Shown in pieces: positions 8,308-17,589 of a DNA stretch of 64,000 nt (position 1 is its first letter; the number at the start of each line of letters is the position of its first letter). The position numbers and the translations under genes are program-made. Under the pieces are notes generated by a model. The model was not told the DNA's origin. It was given only the letters and a program-made list of their open reading frames with translations, and did no database searches. Origin of the DNA: Streptomyces clavuligerus (GTDB taxonomy: Bacteria; Actinomycetota; Actinomycetes; Streptomycetales; Streptomycetaceae); assembly GCF_005519465.1 (NCBI RefSeq), contig NZ_CP027858.1:3286001-3350000 (forward strand), in the 5' to 3' direction.

Positions 8308-8961
8308 GTGACCCGCATGGAGAGCGTGCGCGCCGCGACCGATTCGGCCAAGGACAGCGTGCTGCACGCCGCGGAAGTGGTGGCGCCCTACGCCAGTACG
8401 GCCCGTGACCAGGCCGCTCAGTACGCGCACGAGGCGCGCGAACGGATCGCCCCGAAAGTATCGGCGGCCACGCACCGGGCCCGTGTCCAGGCCCGTCATC
8501 AGTACGACGCCCATCTGGCGCCGCATGTGCCGCCCGCGGTGGACGACGCCGCGCACCGGGCCGCGCTCCAGGCCCGGAAGGCCGCGCGTCAGGCGGCCGA
8601 CTACACCAAACCCCGCGTGGAGCACGCGGTGGCCGCCGCCGGTCCCGTGCGGGACGAGGCGCTGGCCCGTTCCTCCGCCGCGCTGGCCGCGCTGCGCGGT
8701 CAGGTGACGGCCGAGGAGATCCAGAAGCTGCTGCGCAGGCACGAGCGCCGGTCGAAGGCGGCGCACGCCGGGAAGGTGCTGCTGATCGTCGGGGCGGCGG
8801 CGGGGTGCGCCTTCGCCCTGTGGCGGTGGTGGGACCGGCAGGCCAATCCCGACTGGCTGGTGGAACCGCCCGCGGCGACCGAGACCGGACGGCTGTCGTC
8901 CGTCGACGGCAGCCCGGAGGCGGTGGACCCCGTGGACCCCGGGGGCCCGGCACAGGCGTAG
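8308..8961 (+). CDS. DUF5324-type membrane protein
   Basis: 217 residues from GTG 8308, with GGAGGAGG seven bases upstream. A long Ala/Arg-rich helical part (about residues 5-135, many AHxARxxA patterns) is followed by one membrane segment (about residues 153-170, LLIVGAAAGCAFALW) and an acidic/Pro tail. I recall this as the Streptomyces DUF5324 family. The amphipathic helical part suggests membrane- or lipid-associated coiled coils. Function unknown. Confidence 0.8.
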   Translation: MTRMESVRAATDSAKDSVLHAAEVVAPYASTARDQAAQYAHEARERIAPKVSAATHRARVQARHQYDAHLAPHVPPAVDDAAHRAALQARKAARQAADYTKPRVEHAVAAAGPVRDEALARSSAALAALRGQVTAEEIQKLLRRHERRSKAAHAGKVLLIVGAAAGCAFALWRWWDRQANPDWLVEPPAATETGRLSSVDGSPEAVDPVDPGGPAQA

Positions 8962-9592
8962 CGACCGGACACCGAACGGGGGGCCCGCACGCGGCGGAGG
9001 CGGGGCGGGCCGGCGTGGGGGCGGAGACGGTGCGGGGCGGGTGGCGCCCCGTGCGTCTCATGCGCTCCGGGTGCCTCAGCTTCTCGTGCCTCAGCTCCGG
9101 GTACCTCATGCGCCTCGTACGCCGTGTGCTCCGGGTTCGCCTCGTGGACCTCGTGGACCTCGCTCGCCCCGGCGCGGGGGCCGGGCGCCGGTCCGCGGAC
9201 CTCGTGGACCCCGGGCACCGCGGACGGCGCGGGCGCCTCGGGTGCTGTCGGTGCTGTCGGCGTGCCCGGTGCTTCCCGTGGGGCTGCCGCGGCGGCGGGG
9301 TCACGGCACGGTGCGGGAGTCCCGCGCGGGCGGCGGCTGCTTCCGGCTCCGCGCCCGATGCCGCTCTGGCATCCGGTTCCGCTTCGGCTTCCGGTCCCGT
9401 TCCTGTCCGGGCTTCCGGCTCCGGCTCGGACTCCGTCTCCGCATCCGCCGCGGTAGCGCTGCCCGCGGCCGGGGGCACCGGGCCGGGCGTGCGCCACGGA
9501 TGACAGGAAACCGCGGAGGCAGAGACAGAGACAGAGGCGGAAGAAGAAGCGGTCGGGCCGGCCGGAGAGCTGGGCTCCGGTGCTGCGGGGCC
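8962..9592. other. Gene-free low-complexity spacer
   Basis: No frame with a plausible start, ribosome site or protein-like composition. It is rich in short direct repeats such as CTCGTGGAC (three or more copies near 9143-9215), GGTGCTGTC (near 9240-9260) and CTTCCGG/GGCTTCC runs (near 9330-9430). Long open frames on both strands are caused by the GC bias. Confidence 0.6.
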
Positions 9593-10384
9593 TCATGCGG
9601 CCGTCGTCAGCCGGCTGCGGTCCGCCGACCGCTCCGCGCCCCGTACGGACCGCGAGACGATCGTCACCGAACCGGCGTCCGCCGGGATCGCGTCGAGCGC
9701 GGGCAGTTTGCGCACGGAGGGCGAGGAGTTGTGGGCCTCGGCCCGGATGCGCTGCTTGATGGTGGGCGGCAGCGAACGGGCCCGGGCTCCGGGGCTCCAC
9801 CGGCGGCTCTGCGCGGGGATCAGGGGCCGGGTGCCCGACGGGCGTACGGCCGGCCGGGTGCCGGGGCGCACCGGGGCATGTGCCGAGGGCGTCCGTCCGG
9901 CGGGTGCCGCCGTCGTCCGTCCGGTGGATCGTGTGCCGGGACCGGTCGGCGCCACCCGTCCGGCGGGTCTTCTGCTCGCGGGGACCGTCCGCCGGCCCGC
10001 CGTCGCCCGTACGGCCGTACGCGGGGTACGGGTCGACCGGGTCGACCGTGGTGTCCGTGTCGACCGTGGTGTCCGGGTCGCGCGGGTCGCCTGCCGGGGG
10101 TGCGGGTGGCGGCGGCGTTCGTCCCGGTGCGCGGTGCTCCGGGTGTCCGGGGGGACGGCCCCGGGTCCCACCATCGCGGCGGTGGCGTCCGTATCCCGTT
10201 CCGGATGTCCCGTCGTGAGCGGGACGGAGGCCATGGGCGGGGCCTCCGGTGCGGGCTGCTCCGGGGCAGCCGGGGCGGTGGTGCGGCGGGCGGTGAAGGA
10301 GTTGCTCAGCCCCATCCAGGTGAGCAGAGCGACAAAAGCGGTGACCAGTGCGGTCCAGAGATTTCTGACCGTGACGGCAGCCAT
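9593..10384 (-). CDS. Membrane-anchored basic low-complexity protein (possibly DUF6344)
   Basis: 263 residues from an ATG with GAGGGG just upstream. A short N-terminal membrane segment (about residues 7-27, WTALVTAFVALLTWMGLS) precedes a very Thr/Arg/Pro-rich disordered part with RSTRTPR-like repeats (about residues 95-115). A C-terminal section is better ordered (LPPTIKQRIRAEAHNSSPSVRKLP). N-terminus and C-terminal block resemble what I recall of DUF6344 proteins of Streptomyces; that assignment is tentative. Divergent from the deiminase gene. Confidence 0.65.
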   Translation of the reverse strand: MAAVTVRNLWTALVTAFVALLTWMGLSNSFTARRTTAPAAPEQPAPEAPPMASVPLTTGHPERDTDATAAMVGPGAVPPDTRSTAHRDERRRHPHPRQATRATRTPRSTRTPRSTRSTRTPRTAVRATAGRRTVPASRRPAGRVAPTGPGTRSTGRTTAAPAGRTPSAHAPVRPGTRPAVRPSGTRPLIPAQSRRWSPGARARSLPPTIKQRIRAEAHNSSPSVRKLPALDAIPADAGSVTIVSRSVRGAERSADRSRLTTAA

Positions 10385-10665
10385 GACCCCTCGCTTTCGG
10401 GTTGGGCGATCTACATACCTTTCTCATGATGTGTATGGATCCCGAGTTGCGAAGGACCGACGCAGCCGCTACGCAGTTCTTCCGATGAACACCACCCGTC
10501 CGGCCCACTCCCGCGTGCGAAAAGTCGCCCACTGTGGCTGGAGAGCAGCGTGATGGAACGATTTTCGGCCATTCCGTCATGTTCTTCCCGGGCCACGTCA
10601 ACCTCCCCCGGTCGGCATCGATCTTTCTCCCCGACCAAGGAAAGGTTTCAGCAGAGGGGGTTTCC

Positions 10666-12597
10666 GTGCGTGTCACGGGATGGAGGAACGCGGCCGTGGC
10701 CACCGGGGTGGCCGGTGCCCTGATCGGCACCGCGGGTGTGGTGCACGCCGTAGGACCCGCGGCGGGTCCGGCGGCCCGGGCGGCGCTGACGGCCGATCTC
10801 CGGGCGGACGTCGACCGCGACGGGAGCGTCGACATCACCGGCGGCTCCGACACACCGGGGGAGAACGTCTGGACCCGCGACCGGGGCGCGGTGATGCTGC
10901 CGAACATCGACGACGACACCAAGCGCTGCCCGGTCAGGACCGCCCAGGGCAAGCCGCTGACCGACGCCGAGCTGGCGAAGTGCAACGACGCCGCCGACAC
11001 CGTGCTCAACGGGGCGAGCGACGCCGCCGACCTGGCGCGGCTGAAAACCGTTCCGCTGCCGGAGGTCTCCGACGGCGCGTACGGAACGGCCGTCGTGCTC
11101 GCCAAGGACAGGGCGCGGCTCTTCGTCAAGCGGGCGAACGGCTGGACGCATCTCAGGCCGACCGACCGGCTCACCGCCGCCGAGCTGCGCGCCGGGGTGG
11201 AGCTGGGCATCGAGGCCACCGATGTGATCCGGAACGCCACGGTCTGGGACGGCCAGGCCATCGTCCGTTTCAGCGTCACCGACAGCACCACCACGGTGAA
11301 GGACGACGTCCGGATGGGGACGGCGCCCGTCCTCACCCACCACCACCGGCAGAAGGCCCAGGAAGTCCTGGTGACGGCGGTGAAGGGCGAGAAGCTCCAG
11401 GAGAAGTTCGTCAAGGACCTGGAGCGCGAGGTGAAGGCCGCCGGGATCACCAAGCCGGTGCGGAAGCTCGGCGGCGCCGGGGGCGACCGCTGGGCGCAGG
11501 ACTTCCTGGAGCCCGGCTATGTGAGCATGACCGGGCCCGGGGGCAAGCCCCACGCGATGCGGGTGATGATCCGTTCCGCCCAGGACCGGAAGGCGGGCCG
11601 CGAGGTCTTCGAGAAGCTGCGCGGCAAGGACATCGGCGCCGTCCAGATGAGCGGCAGGCTCGGCTGGAACACCCTGGACTCCATGGGCAACCTGGAGACC
11701 ATCCCGCCCTATGCCCACGGGGGCAAGGAGTACCCGGCCGGCCGGATCATCATGGGGCATCAGCCCGACGCCAGGAACAGGCCCGCCAAGTCGATGTCGA
11801 CCTTCCTCCGCTCGCAGGGGGCGCAGTCGCCGCTGCTGCTGGACACGGCCTGGCTGGGCGTCGGCCATGTGGACGAGTTCGTGCAGTTCCTGCCCGCCGC
11901 GACGGAGCGGGGCTGGCGGATCGGGGTGGCCGACCCACAGGCGGGCGTGGCGCTGCTGCGCAAGGCCCAGAAGGACGGCCACGGCAGGGCGAAGATGTTC
12001 TCGGTGCCCAACGGGCCGGAGGGGCAGGCGCCGAAGCAGACCATCGACGAGGTGCTGAAGAACCGCTCCTTCCACGCGGACAACAAGCTGGCCACCGAGC
12101 GGATCGAGGCCAACCTCCGGATCCTCAAGAACGAGACGGGCATCACGGACGCCGAGATCATCCGGATTCCGGGGCTGTACTCGCGCGGTGACATGGACGG
12201 TTCGGTCTTCGGCGGCGGCCGGGCCAAGCTCAGCAGGCTCGACATCGACACCGCGCTCACGTTCGACCAGGCGGGCCCGGACCGGAAGCAGCCCTTCGCG
12301 GCGAGCGGCCGGGCCGGGGAGCGGGCCTGGCCGACGGGGGCCTATGTGCCGGGCGCGGTCAACGGTGTGGTGCTCAGCGACTCCCGTTATCTCGCCGCCA
12401 AGCAGTGGGGCCCGGTCATCCAGGGCAAGGACATCTTCGGTGAGGCGGTCTCCGCGGCCTACGCCCGGGCGGGCTTCACCACCCGTTATATCGATGACTG
12501 GTACACGTATCACGTCATGAGCGGGGAGGTGCACTGCGGCACCAACACGCTGCGCGACACCTCCCAGCCGTGGTGGAAGGGCACGTGGCGGTCCTGA
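10666..12597 (+). CDS. Secreted protein-arginine deiminase (PAD) homologue
   Basis: 643 residues from GTG 10666, with GAGGGGG five bases upstream. A signal peptide (residues 1-28, ending VVHA) indicates export. Residues 45-85 resemble the calcium-binding middle domain of animal PADs (DVDRDGSVDITGG). The catalytic C-terminal domain has Asp279 (RWAQDFLEPGY), His401 and Asp403 (VGHVDEFVQF) and Cys624 (GEVHCGTN). These correspond to Asp350, His471, Asp473 and Cys645 of human PAD4. It should convert peptidyl-arginine to citrulline outside the cell, probably with calcium. The longer frame to 10534 is not supported. The length is near that of vertebrate PADs (about 663). Confidence 0.88.
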   Translation: MRVTGWRNAAVATGVAGALIGTAGVVHAVGPAAGPAARAALTADLRADVDRDGSVDITGGSDTPGENVWTRDRGAVMLPNIDDDTKRCPVRTAQGKPLTDAELAKCNDAADTVLNGASDAADLARLKTVPLPEVSDGAYGTAVVLAKDRARLFVKRANGWTHLRPTDRLTAAELRAGVELGIEATDVIRNATVWDGQAIVRFSVTDSTTTVKDDVRMGTAPVLTHHHRQKAQEVLVTAVKGEKLQEKFVKDLEREVKAAGITKPVRKLGGAGGDRWAQDFLEPGYVSMTGPGGKPHAMRVMIRSAQDRKAGREVFEKLRGKDIGAVQMSGRLGWNTLDSMGNLETIPPYAHGGKEYPAGRIIMGHQPDARNRPAKSMSTFLRSQGAQSPLLLDTAWLGVGHVDEFVQFLPAATERGWRIGVADPQAGVALLRKAQKDGHGRAKMFSVPNGPEGQAPKQTIDEVLKNRSFHADNKLATERIEANLRILKNETGITDAEIIRIPGLYSRGDMDGSVFGGGRAKLSRLDIDTALTFDQAGPDRKQPFAASGRAGERAWPTGAYVPGAVNGVVLSDSRYLAAKQWGPVIQGKDIFGEAVSAAYARAGFTTRYIDDWYTYHVMSGEVHCGTNTLRDTSQPWWKGTWRS

Positions 12598-12621
12598 CAC
12601 CGGTCAGGGCGGCAGCGTGAA

Positions 12622-12650
12622 CGCGGGGTCCCGCCGGCCGGGACCCCGCG
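12622..12650. terminator. Hairpin between deiminase and hydrolase genes
   Basis: An 11-bp perfect stem (CGCGGGGTCCC at 12622-12632 with 12640-12650) and a 7-nt loop lie between convergent genes, 25 bases after the deiminase stop. Likely bidirectional terminator. Confidence 0.65.
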
Positions 12651-12703
12651 TCCGTCCGCTCCGGCCGGACGCCCTTCGGGCGGCGGCTCCGGCCCCCGGG
12701 CCC

Positions 12704-12735
12704 GACCCGGGTCAGCGCTGACCCGGGTCAGCGCT
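12704..12735. repeat. Two exact 16-bp direct repeats, each palindromic in part
   Basis: GACCCGGGTCAGCGCT occurs twice in tandem. Each unit holds the palindromes GACCCGGGTC and AGCGCT. It overlaps the 3' end of the hydrolase gene. Confidence 0.7.
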
Positions 12736-13684
12736 GGATCGGCTCCGGTGCGGACGCGGCACGCGCCGAGGCGGAGGCGGAAGCCGAGGCGGAGGCGGAA
12801 ACGGAAGCGGGGCGGGCGAGGCGGGGCTGGAGGCACTCCTCCAGGAAGCCCAGCGCCCGCAGATGGTAGGCGCGTGCCGCCCAGCCCAGACTGATGTTGT
12901 GCCCCGCGCCCGGCTGACGTTCGATCACCAGCCTCGGCACGGAGGACAACAGTCCGGTCAGCTCGGCCAATGCCTCGGGGTCGTGCCGCCACCAGCCCTC
13001 GTACTCGGCGAACGTCATGCGCACCGGAACGCGCACGGCTCCCGCCAGGGTCCGGAATGCCCCCTCCCAGCGGGCCGCCTCCACCGCCTCCCGCAGCGGC
13101 ATCGGGGCGACGACCGAACCGGCCAGGGAGAACGTCCGCGGTGCGTAGAGCGTCAGCGGGCCCCAGTTCAGCCGGGGCCCGCCGGGGCCGCCGAACGGGG
13201 CGGGACGCCCGGCCGGGGGATCGGCGGCGTAACGGTGTCCGCAGCCCGAGATCTCGATGCCGAGGAGTTCGTCGTGCAGCCCCTGGGCGGCGGCGGTCAG
13301 CGCCAGCTTGCCGCCGTAGGAGTGGGCCAGCACGCACAGACCGGCGCCCAGGGGATACCGCCCGCCGAAGTCCGCGAGGGCGTGGCGCAGCGCCACGGCC
13401 TGCTCGGCGAGGGGCAGTCCGTCGGGAAGTGTTTCGGCGGACGCGCCGTAGCCGGGCCGGTCGACCGCGAGAACGGTCCAGCCGAGCGAGGCGCCCAGGG
13501 TGAGCAGGGAGAGCGCCGGGTCCGCCTGGCCGTCGAAGTACGCGGCGGTCATCCCGCCGCCGTGCAGGGCGAGGAGCGTGGCCCGTGGCGGCCCCTGGGC
13601 CTCGGCGAGCAGCGCGGAAAGCGTCGTTCCGCCCGCGTCCAGCACGATCGGGCGGACTCCTGGGGAGTGGAGCGGTCGGGACAA
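12728..13684 (-). CDS. Alpha/beta hydrolase
   Basis: 318 residues from TTG 13684, chosen for its GAGGAGGAG ribosome site; the frame runs on into the repeat island upstream. It has an oxyanion-hole HGGG motif, a nucleophile elbow in AHSYGGK, and a late His in GAGHNIS, so a complete Ser-His hydrolase is likely. The last ~35 residues are an Ala/Ser repeat tail (ASASASASASARAAS). Substrate unknown. The fold is the lipase/lysophospholipase-like alpha/beta type. It is convergent with the deiminase gene. Confidence 0.78.
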   Translation of the reverse strand: MSRPLHSPGVRPIVLDAGGTTLSALLAEAQGPPRATLLALHGGGMTAAYFDGQADPALSLLTLGASLGWTVLAVDRPGYGASAETLPDGLPLAEQAVALRHALADFGGRYPLGAGLCVLAHSYGGKLALTAAAQGLHDELLGIEISGCGHRYAADPPAGRPAPFGGPGGPRLNWGPLTLYAPRTFSLAGSVVAPMPLREAVEAARWEGAFRTLAGAVRVPVRMTFAEYEGWWRHDPEALAELTGLLSSVPRLVIERQPGAGHNISLGWAARAYHLRALGFLEECLQPRLARPASVSASASASASASARAASAPEPIQR

Positions 13685-13689
13685 GGCTC

Positions 13690-14829
13690 CTCCTCGGCCG
13701 ACGGAACGGCCTGCGGGCGGGCGGCGGCGACATCGGCAGCCTACGGCCGCGATCAGGGACCGGGCTGGAGCGGCACAGGGGCGCGCCGCCGGAGCGCGGA
13801 CCCGCCCCGCCCCGCCGCGCCGACCCGCGCCGACCCGCGCGTCCGCCACGGGCACCCGGTGGGCCGGGGCCCAGGCCCTCGGCGCCCGCCGCAGGAGTCC
13901 GGCGCCCGGCGGTCGGCGACCGGCGCGGGGCAGCCGCCCAGGGCACCCGGCCCGGCACACCCGTGCGAGCGCCCGGCACTTGGTACCCCGGGGGGCGGCG
14001 ACCGACAGCCGCCCGGCTCCGGGCGCAGGCCCTGGGCACCCGCTGTGAGGCAGCAGGTTCTCGGCGGTCGGCACGGGCGCTGGCCACGGCGCCCGGCCCG
14101 GCGCACCCCGGCCGGGCGGCCCGGCTCGCGGCGGTCGGCGACCGGAAGTCGGCACCGACCAGGACCAGGCCCGGGCTCAAAGCCCGGACGCTGGAAGCCC
14201 ACTCAGGCACCCGGCTCTCGGCAGCCGGTGCCCCGCAGTCGGCGCGAGACAGCCAACCAGAGCCCACGTCCTGGAGCCCTGTTCAGGAGTCCGGCTCGCG
14301 ACAGCCGGTGTTCAGCGGCCCACGGCCGTCCGCCGCCCGGGCCCCGGCTCCGAGCCCCGCCCTGGGCACCCGCTCAGGGCAGCAGGCTCTCAGCAGTCGG
14401 TACCGGCATCCGACCCAGGCCCCGGGCGCAGGACCCGGAGGCAGGCACCGGCACACCCCGGCCGGGCGGCCCGGCTCCCGGCGGTCGGTGTCCGGCGACC
14501 CGCAATCGGCAGCCGCCCCAGGCCCGGGACAGGAGCCCGGCTCAAGGCACCGGCCCTGCGCACCCGCTGAGGCGGCAGGTTCCTGACAGCCGGCATCCGC
14601 CAGTCGGCGCGGGGCAGCCGCCCCAGGCGCCCGGCCCGGCACACCCGTGCGAGCGCCCGGCTCCCGGCGGTCGGTGCCCCGGAGGCGGCGACCGGCAGCC
14701 GGACACGGCCCCGCTCGGGGCGCGGCCCAGGGCACAGGCCCTGGGCACCCGCTCGGACGCCCGTTCGGACAGCAGGCCCGTGGGAAGCCGCCGGTCAGGC
14801 CCGCAGGCAGCCACCGGTCGGCGGGCGGA
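13690..14829. repeat. Degenerate repeat island without a supported gene
   Basis: About 1.1 kb of very GC-rich DNA built from diverged copies of a few modules. One module at about 13930-14010 (GGCAGCCGCCCAGGGCACCC onward) recurs at about 14620-14700 almost unchanged. A second (GCACCCCGGCCGGGCGGCCC onward) at about 14102-14145 recurs at about 14452-14495. Shorter words such as GGCGGTCGG, CCCGGCTC and GGGCACCCGCT recur throughout. Open frames exist on both strands, but none has a ribosome site or normal protein composition. Confidence 0.7.
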
Positions 14830-16002
14830 TCAGGTGTTGGCGGGGGACTCGTCCGGGAAGATCTTTGTGACGACGGTCCCGTCCTCGGTCAGATAGCCGT
14901 GCAGCATCCCGGGGCTGCTGTGCGGCGCGTCGAAGTCGCCCCGGGGGTCGAGGGCGATCACGCCGCCCTGCCCGCCGAGCCGGGGCAGGCGCTTGACGAT
15001 CACCTCGTAAGCGGCGGACGCCACGCCGAGCCCCTTGAACTCGATCAGATGGGAGAGGGTCGAGGTCGCCGCGCCCCGGATGAACACCTCACCGGCGCCG
15101 GTGGCGCTCGCGGCGACGGTCCGGTTGTCGGCGTAGGTCCCGGCCCCGATCAGCGGGGAGTCGCCGATCCGGCCGGGGAGCTTGTTGGTGAGCCCGCCGG
15201 TGGAGGTGGCCGCCGCGAGATCGCCGCGCCGGTCGAGGGCCACCGCGCCCACCGTCCCCGTCGACTGCGCGTCGGCCAGTGCCTCCGGGGCCCTCCGGGC
15301 GGCGGGATCGCCCGCCTCGGTCTCCTTCGCGCGCAGCAGCGCGTCCCAGCGGGCCTGGGTCCAGTAGTAGTCCTGGGTGACGGTGCGCAGCCCGTGCCGG
15401 GCGCCGAAGTCGTCGGCGCCCTCGCCGGAGAGGAGGACGTGCTTCGACTTCTCCAGCACCAGCCGGGCGCCCTCGACCGGGTTGCGCAGGGAGGTGACCC
15501 CGGCGACCGCTCCCGCCTTCAGATCGGAGCCCCGCATCACGGAGGCGTCCAGCTCATGCCCGGCGTCGGCGGTGAAGACGGCGCCCTTGCCCGCGTTGAA
15601 CAGCGGGTTGTCCTCCAGTTCGCGGACGGCGGCCTCGACCGCGTCCAGGCTGTCCCCGCCGCGCGCGAGCACCCGCTGTCCGGCGCGGAGCGCTGCGGCG
15701 AGCCCGTCCCGGTACGCCTTCTCCCGTTCCGGGCCGGTCGTCTCCCGGTCCAGGGCGGCTCCGGCCCCGCCGTGGACGGCGATGACCACGTCACGGGCGT
15801 CCGGCCGGGGCTTCCCCGGCGCGCTCCCCCGTTCCTTCTTCTCCTCCCGCGCCTGCTGCTCCTGCTTCTGTTGCGTCGTGTGGGCCGCCGCGGTGGGTCC
15901 ATGGCCGCCCGAGGCCCCGGGTACGACGATGAGCGTGGTCGTCAGCACCGCGGCGGCGAGCAGGGAGGACGCCAGCCAGGCGGTGGCGGGGCGGTGGGGC
16001 AT
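14830..16002 (-). CDS. Exported isoaspartyl peptidase/L-asparaginase (Ntn hydrolase)
   Basis: 390 residues. A signal peptide or membrane anchor (about residues 8-31) precedes a charged Gln/Lys/Glu linker (about residues 42-65) and a type 2 asparaginase domain. This has the IAVHGGAGA start, an NPLFNAGKGAVFT motif, and GTVGAVALD, whose Thr becomes the N-terminal nucleophile after autocleavage. GGLTNKLPGRIGDSPLIGAG is the substrate-site segment. It would hydrolyse isoaspartyl dipeptides or asparagine outside the membrane. It lies next to a MocR regulator and a LysE-type exporter, which suggests amino-acid metabolism. Confidence 0.88.
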   Translation of the reverse strand: MPHRPATAWLASSLLAAAVLTTTLIVVPGASGGHGPTAAAHTTQQKQEQQAREEKKERGSAPGKPRPDARDVVIAVHGGAGAALDRETTGPEREKAYRDGLAAALRAGQRVLARGGDSLDAVEAAVRELEDNPLFNAGKGAVFTADAGHELDASVMRGSDLKAGAVAGVTSLRNPVEGARLVLEKSKHVLLSGEGADDFGARHGLRTVTQDYYWTQARWDALLRAKETEAGDPAARRAPEALADAQSTGTVGAVALDRRGDLAAATSTGGLTNKLPGRIGDSPLIGAGTYADNRTVAASATGAGEVFIRGAATSTLSHLIEFKGLGVASAAYEVIVKRLPRLGGQGGVIALDPRGDFDAPHSSPGMLHGYLTEDGTVVTKIFPDESPANT

Positions 16003-16128
16003 CGGGCACTCCTCGGGACGGGGGTGAGAGACGCTCCGGCCGACTGTACTGACATGCCCATGCCCCCTCTAGTGCCCCGGAGCCGCCTTCCGCCCTCCCC
16101 GCCGCCCGGCGGCGCCCGCCCGGCGCGC

Positions 16129-17466
16129 TCAGTCCAGGGCCAGGTCCTCCGGGGCGGAGCGGGCGAGTCCGGCGAGTGTGCCGAGCGCCCGGGTCAGTTC
16201 GTCCGCCGACGGCGACGCCAGGCCCAGCCGGACCGCGTGCGGTGTACGGCCCTGCCCGGCGCAGAACGCGGCGGCGGGCGTCACCCCGATCCCGTGCCGC
16301 GCGGCGGCGGCGACGAAGGTGTCGGCGCGCCAGGGGCGGGGCAGCACCCACCAGCAGTGGTACGAGCCGGGGTCGCCCGACACGGCGAAGCCGTCGAGCG
16401 CGCGCCGGGCGATCTCCTGCCGTACGCCCGCGTCCCGCCGCTTGGCGCGTACCAGCGCGTCGACCGTGCCGTCGGTCTGCCAGCGGACCGCCGCCTCCAG
16501 CGCGAACCGCGCGGGGCCGAGACCGCCGGAGCGCAGCGCGGCGCCGACCGCTCCGTCGAGCCCCGGGGGCACCACCGCGAACCCCAGGGTCAGCCCGGGG
16601 GCGAGCCGCTTGGAGAGGCTGTCGACGAGCACCGTCCGCCCGGGGGCGACCGCCGCGAGCGGAGCCGTGCCCTCCCGCAGGAAGCCCCAGACGGCGTCCT
16701 CGACCGCGGGAAGGTCCAGCCGCTCCAGGACCGCGGCGAGCTGGGCGAGACGCCCGTCCGACAGGGTGAGGGAGAGCGGGTTGTGCAGGGTGGGCTGGAC
16801 ATAGACCGCCCGGAGCGGAGCGCTCCGGTTGGCCTCGTCCAGCGCCTCCGGAATCACCCCGTCCGCGTCCATGGCGAGGGGGACGAGCGTGATGCCGAGC
16901 CGGGCCGCGATCGCCTTGACCACGGGGTAGGTCAGCTCCTCGACCCCCAGTCGGCCCCCCGGCGGCACCAGCGCGCCGAGCACGGCGGAGAGTGCCTGCC
17001 GACCGTTGCCCGCGAACAGCACCCGCCGGGGGTCCGGCCGCCAGCCGCCCCGGGCGAGCAGCCCGGCGGCGGCCTCGCGCGCCTCGGGGGTCCCGGCGGC
17101 ACCGGCCGGCCGGAGCACGGACTCCAGGACATCGGGCCGCAGCAGCCCGCCGAGCCCGGTGGCCAGCAGCGCGGCCTGCTCGGGGACGACGGGGTGGTTC
17201 AGCTCCAGGTCGATCCGGCTTCCGGCGGGCTCGGAGAGCGCGGGGCCGACGCCCGCCCGCGCCGCGCGGACATAGGTGCCGCGCCCCACCTCGCCGACGG
17301 TGAGCCCTCTGCGGGCCAGCTCCCGGTAGACCCGGGCGGCGGTGGAGTCGGCGATGCCGCACCCGCGGGCGAACTCCCGCTGCGGCGGAAGCCGGTCCCC
17401 GGGGCGCAGCCCGCCCGTCCTGATCTCCTCGGCGACCGCGTCGGCCACCTGCCGGTAGTCCTTCAT
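16129..17466 (-). CDS. MocR/GntR-type regulator with aminotransferase-like domain
   Basis: 445 residues from ATG 17466 (GGAGG eight bases upstream). A GntR winged-helix domain (about residues 1-70: LPPQREFARGCGIADSTAARVYREL) is joined to a fold-type I aminotransferase domain. The PLP lysine is in VDSLSKRLAPG. Such MocR proteins sense PLP or an amino compound and usually control a divergent gene; here that gene is a LysE-family exporter. The frame stays open to 18723, but this is antisense to the exporter. Confidence 0.88.
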   Translation of the reverse strand: MKDYRQVADAVAEEIRTGGLRPGDRLPPQREFARGCGIADSTAARVYRELARRGLTVGEVGRGTYVRAARAGVGPALSEPAGSRIDLELNHPVVPEQAALLATGLGGLLRPDVLESVLRPAGAAGTPEAREAAAGLLARGGWRPDPRRVLFAGNGRQALSAVLGALVPPGGRLGVEELTYPVVKAIAARLGITLVPLAMDADGVIPEALDEANRSAPLRAVYVQPTLHNPLSLTLSDGRLAQLAAVLERLDLPAVEDAVWGFLREGTAPLAAVAPGRTVLVDSLSKRLAPGLTLGFAVVPPGLDGAVGAALRSGGLGPARFALEAAVRWQTDGTVDALVRAKRRDAGVRQEIARRALDGFAVSGDPGSYHCWWVLPRPWRADTFVAAAARHGIGVTPAAAFCAGQGRTPHAVRLGLASPSADELTRALGTLAGLARSAPEDLALD

Positions 17467-17524
17467 CTCCCGTACCTCCCCTGTCCGGTGGACCGCTTCC
17501 CGCCCGGCCCCGCCGACCGTGAAA

Positions 17525-17583
17525 CGGAAGCACCCCGTTCCGGAGCTCCCCGTCCGGAAGCTCCCCGTCCGGAAGCTCCCCGT
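17525..17583. repeat. Four tandem copies of a 14-15 bp unit in a divergent promoter region
   Basis: Units of the form CCGGAAGCTCCCCGT begin at about 17525 (variant), 17540 (one base shorter), 17554 and 17569. They lie between the MocR gene start and the operator-like repeats. Confidence 0.7.
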
Positions 17584-17589
17584 TCCAGA

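Noticed and set aside
10534..10665. Longer deiminase start
   Set aside because: GTG 10666 has GAGGGGG at good distance and begins a typical signal peptide.
8700..11453. 917-codon minus-strand frame with EVHEVHE-like repeats
   Set aside because: It runs antisense to DUF5324 and the deiminase; the His/Glu repeats are translations of the CTCGTGGAC DNA repeats.
13690..14829. CRISPR array
   Set aside because: Repeats are diverged, unevenly spaced and not separated by unique spacers; no cas-type genes nearby (cas1 here is clavaminate synthase).
12863..14896. 677-codon plus-strand frame through the repeat island
   Set aside because: Half is antisense to the alpha/beta hydrolase, the rest is Pro/Arg/Gly-rich repeat translation; no ribosome site.
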